Part shown: positions 5,486 through 7,982 of the stretch, piece by piece
Position numbering within the stretch: the stretch's first letter is position 1
How the letters are laid out: every line of letters starts with the position of its first letter
Assembly (NCBI GenBank): GCA_021641325.1
Contig: JAJXPD010000100.1
Span: 1 to 7,982 of the forward strand
DNA from: Opitutales bacterium
Lineage (GTDB): Bacteria; Verrucomicrobiota; Verrucomicrobiia; Opitutales; Intestinicryptomonadaceae
Length of the DNA stretch: 7,982 nucleotides
Direction: 5' to 3'
Notes under the pieces: generated by a model
What the model was told of the DNA's origin: nothing
The model's input: the letters and a program-made list of their open reading frames with translations, nothing else
The model's database searches: none
Translations under genes and position numbers: made by a program

Positions 5486-7966
5486 TTACAGAAATTTTGC
5501 GGTGCGGCTGCGCGGAGATTTCTTTACGTCGTCGGGCGTCCCGCAGGCGACGATTTCGCCGCCAGCCTTGCCGCCGTCGGGGCCCATGTCTATTATGTAG
5601 TCGGCGTTTTTTATGACGTCGAGGTCGTGCTCGATTACGACGACCGTCGCGCCGTTTTCGACGAGCTTTTGGAAGACTCCCAGCAGCGTCTGCACGTCGA
5701 GCGGGTGAAGCCCGATTGTGGGCTCGTCGAAAACGAAGATGGCGTCCGACTGCCGTTTGTCGATTTCCTCCGCGAGTTTTAGTCGCTGCGCCTCGCCGCC
5801 CGAAAGCCCGGGGGTTGCCTCGCCGAGTGTGAGGTATCCAAGCCCGATTTCGCGCAGGGTCTCCAACTTCTGGCGGACGGGCTTCATGTCGGAGCAGGCG
5901 TCGATTGCGTCGTTTACGGTCATGTCCATGATTTCGGGCAGGGAGTACTCGGCGCTCTTGTTTTTGCAGGCGCATTTGACGGCGTTCGCCGCGCGGGCGT
6001 AGCGCGAGCCGCGGCAGTCGGGGCAGGGAATGTCAACGTCGGGCAGGAACTGGACGTCGAGCGAAATTTCGCCCGTGCCGTCGCATGTGGGGCAGCGCAG
6101 TTTGCCCGTGTTGTACGAGAAGTCGCTTGCGGTGTATCCGAGCCGTTTTGCGTCGGCGGTTTTTGCGAAGATTTTTCTGAGGTCGTCGTGGACATTCGCG
6201 TAGGTCGCGACGGTCGAGCGCACGTTCACGCCGATGGGAGATGCGTCGATTAGCTTGACGCTCCCGATTCCGCACGCGTCGAGCCGCTTGACGTGCGGCG
6301 GCAGGGGCTTGCCCTTGGCGTTCGCTTCGAGCGCGGGGGCGAGGCATTCCAAAACGAGCGTGGTTTTTCCCGAACCCGAAACGCCCGTAATCGCCGTCAG
6401 CCTGCCTTTGGGAATTTCGACGGAAAGCGGCTTGACCGTGTGGATTGCCGAAGTCTCCATGCGGATTTTTCCGATGCCGAAAACTTCGCCTTTGGCGGCG
6501 CGTTTGCGCGGCGGCACGGCGGTCTTTCCCGAAAGGAATTTGCCGATTTTCGAATCGGGATTTTTTTCGATGTCGGCGACGCTTCCCTGCGCCACGACCC
6601 TCCCGCCTTTCGCGCCCGCGTCGGGGCCCATTTCTATCAGCCAGTCGGACTCCGCCAAAATCTTGGTGTCGTGGTCTACGAGCACGACGGAGTTTCCGTC
6701 GGCGATGAGGTCGCGCACGACGCCCTTCAAGCCGTCGAGATTCGCGGGGTGCAGCCCTATCGACGGCTCGTCCAGAACGTAGAGAATGCCCGTGGTGCGG
6801 TTGCGGACGGCGCGGGCAAGGTACATTCGCTGGCGTTCGCCCGTGGAGAGCGTGGCGGCGGCGCGGTCGAGTTCGAGGTATCCAAGCCCCAAGTCGGAGA
6901 GGCGTTTTGCCGTGTTTTTGTACGCGCCGCAAATGCTTTCAGCCATGGGGCGCATCTCGGCGGGCAGCGACTTCGGCACGGCGGCGACCCATTCGAGCGA
7001 CTCCGCAAGCGGCATTTTGCATACGGCGTCTAACGACAAACCCCCGATTTTCGGCGCGCGCGCGGCGTCGGAAAGCCGAGTTCCGCCGCAGTCGGGGCAG
7101 ACTTCGGTTTTGAGGAATTTCTCGACGCGCTTGAAGCCCTTTTCGTCCTTCACTTTCGCGAGGGCGTTTTCGACAGTGTAAACTGCGTTGTAGTAGGTGA
7201 AGTCAAGCTCGCCCGCCTGATTTGAGCTTTTTGCCTTGTAGAAAATATGCTTTTTTTCGGGAGGCCCGTCGAAGACGATTTCGCGCTCCTTTTGCGTAAG
7301 CTCGCGGAATGGAACGTCGGTGCGCACGCCCATTGCGCGGCAGACGTCGGTCATGAGCGACCACATCAGCGAATTCCACGGCGCGACCGCCCCGCCGTCG
7401 ATTGTCAGCGACTCGTCGGGCACGAGCGTTGACCTGTCTACGGTTCTCACAAAGCCCGTGCCGTCGCATTTGCGGCACGCGCCCCTGCCGTTGAACGCCA
7501 AATCCTCCGCCGACGGCGCGTAGAACCGCGCTCCGCAAACGGGGCACACAAGCTCTTTTTCGGCGGCGACCGCAAGCGTCGACGGCAGGTAGTGCCCGTT
7601 CGGACACCTGTGGCTTGCGAGCCTCGAAAACATCAGGCGCAGCACGTTCAGCAGCTCCGTCCCCGTGCCGAAAGTGCTGCGAATGCCCGCCGCCGCTGGT
7701 CTCTGCCTGAGCGCGAGGGCGGCGGGAACGTAGAGAACTTCGTCCACCTGCGCGGCGGCGGCCTGCGTCATTCGCCTGCGCGTGTATGTCGAGAGCGAGT
7801 CGAGATACCGCCGCGAGCCCTCCGCGTACAACACGCCGAGCGCAAGCGACGACTTTCCCGAACCCGACACTCCCGCTATCCCGACAAGCTTGCCGAGCGG
7901 AATGTCTACGTTAATATTTTTGAGGTTGTGGACGCGCGCGCCCCTGATTTCGATTTTGTCCGCCAT
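5486..7966 (-). CDS. Class II UvrA (UvrA2-like) ABC ATPase lacking the UvrB-binding domain
   Basis: This is a cytoplasmic DNA-binding tandem ABC ATPase of the UvrA family, which senses DNA damage. Seen in order: Walker [10 protein letters not shown] (Lys38); zinc module Cys141/144/164/167 (CX2C-X19-CX2C); an insertion-domain CPDC at 290-293; first signature LSTGE (373-377) with Walker [12 protein letters not shown] (396-406); second Walker A with Lys534; second zinc module Cys625/628/648/651 with the conserved FLPDV loop; signature LSGGE (721-725) and [10 protein letters not shown] (745-754). At 826 residues it is about 110 shorter than E. coli UvrA (940). The loss lies between Walker A and the first zinc module: Lys38 to Cys141 is 103 residues, against about 216 in E. 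coli. That is where the UvrB-binding domain sits. Such class II proteins include Deinococcus UvrA2 and the drug-resistance protein DrrC. It therefore probably does not load UvrB in the usual way; a tolerance or drug-adduct role is inference. The frame stays open to the window edge, but ATG 7966 gives the usual family start. Confidence 0.92.
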   Translation of the reverse strand: MADKIEIRGARVHNLKNINVDIPLGKLVGIAGVSGSGKSSLALGVLYAEGSRRYLDSLSTYTRRRMTQAAAAQVDEVLYVPAALALRQRPAAAGIRSTFGTGTELLNVLRLMFSRLASHRCPNGHYLPSTLAVAAEKELVCPVCGARFYAPSAEDLAFNGRGACRKCDGTGFVRTVDRSTLVPDESLTIDGGAVAPWNSLMWSLMTDVCRAMGVRTDVPFRELTQKEREIVFDGPPEKKHIFYKAKSSNQAGELDFTYYNAVYTVENALAKVKDEKGFKRVEKFLKTEVCPDCGGTRLSDAARAPKIGGLSLDAVCKMPLAESLEWVAAVPKSLPAEMRPMAESICGAYKNTAKRLSDLGLGYLELDRAAATLSTGERQRMYLARAVRNRTTGILYVLDEPSIGLHPANLDGLKGVVRDLIADGNSVVLVDHDTKILAESDWLIEMGPDAGAKGGRVVAQGSVADIEKNPDSKIGKFLSGKTAVPPRKRAAKGEVFGIGKIRMETSAIHTVKPLSVEIPKGRLTAITGVSGSGKTTLVLECLAPALEANAKGKPLPPHVKRLDACGIGSVKLIDASPIGVNVRSTVATYANVHDDLRKIFAKTADAKRLGYTASDFSYNTGKLRCPTCDGTGEISLDVQFLPDVDIPCPDCRGSRYARAANAVKCACKNKSAEYSLPEIMDMTVNDAIDACSDMKPVRQKLETLREIGLGYLTLGEATPGLSGGEAQRLKLAEEIDKRQSDAIFVFDEPTIGLHPLDVQTLLGVFQKLVENGATVVVIEHDLDVIKNADYIIDMGPDGGKAGGEIVACGTPDDVKKSPRSRTAKFL

Positions 7967-7982
7967 GTCTGTGAATGCGCTT

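Noticed and set aside
5315..5782. Plus-strand 155-codon frame in and beyond the purL/uvrA gap
   Set aside because: Most of it is antisense to the conserved C-terminal ABC domain of the uvrA-like gene, and its gap part is Arg-rich with no family resemblance.
2289..5975. Giant minus-strand open frame as a real gene (1228 codons)
   Set aside because: It is antisense to purL, which has full family motifs over its whole length. Its product is Arg-rich and low in recognisable structure, it begins out of frame inside the uvrA-like gene, and it runs through a terminator.
6033..6932. Minus-strand 299-codon Arg-rich frame inside the uvrA-like gene
   Set aside because: It is a frame-shifted shadow on the same strand as the real coding frame, which carries all Walker and zinc motifs here.
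6293..7033. Plus-strand 246-codon frame opposite the uvrA-like gene
   Set aside because: It is antisense to the conserved first signature, Walker B and second Walker A region. The open frame follows from the G/C bias of the real gene.
5486..7966. Calling this gene canonical uvrA
   Set aside because: The UvrB-binding segment is missing and the length is 826 residues instead of about 940, so the class II (UvrA2-like) label is safer.

Overview
The window looks like ordinary chromosomal DNA from a G+C-rich, Gram-negative bacterium. Coding density is high, codon third positions are biased to G/C, and one gene encodes a signal-peptide protein ending in Phe, as outer-membrane beta-barrels do. The glutamine-dependent FGAM synthase is of the large single-chain type that begins MIRRVxVE. 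That type is known from Clostridia and several anaerobic phyla, including PVC lineages. With an outer membrane and this codon style, a Verrucomicrobia/Lentisphaerae-like anaerobe is my best guess, at low confidence. No 16S or other decisive marker is present.

Layout: (1) positions 1-364, plus strand, hold the 3' end of clpX. (2) Positions 365-495 are a short convergent gap with a strong terminator hairpin readable in both directions and a second weaker hairpin. (3) Positions 496-1416, minus strand, encode an unrecognised secreted protein, probably an outer-membrane beta-barrel. (4) Positions 1417-1532 form an AT-rich divergent intergenic region that must hold the promoters of genes 3 and 5. 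(5) Positions 1533-5249, plus strand, encode complete purL (1238 aa), with PurS-like, synthase and glutaminase parts in one chain. (6) Positions 5250-5485 are a convergent gap with a good intrinsic terminator for purL and one further inverted repeat. (7) Positions 5486-7966, minus strand, encode a class II UvrA (UvrA2-like, 826 aa) that lacks the UvrB-binding domain.

The genes alternate in strand (+, -, +, -) and each is flanked by its own terminator or promoter region. They therefore look like independent single-gene units rather than an operon or a cooperating system. Their roles are protein quality control (ClpX), envelope (barrel protein), de novo purine synthesis (PurL) and DNA damage or drug tolerance (UvrA2-like). 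I found no mobile element, CRISPR array, tRNA, rRNA or clear undescribed system. The points most worth a second look are the UvrB-domain-less UvrA with an altered first ABC signature, the unknown barrel protein, and very long but spurious-looking antisense open frames.
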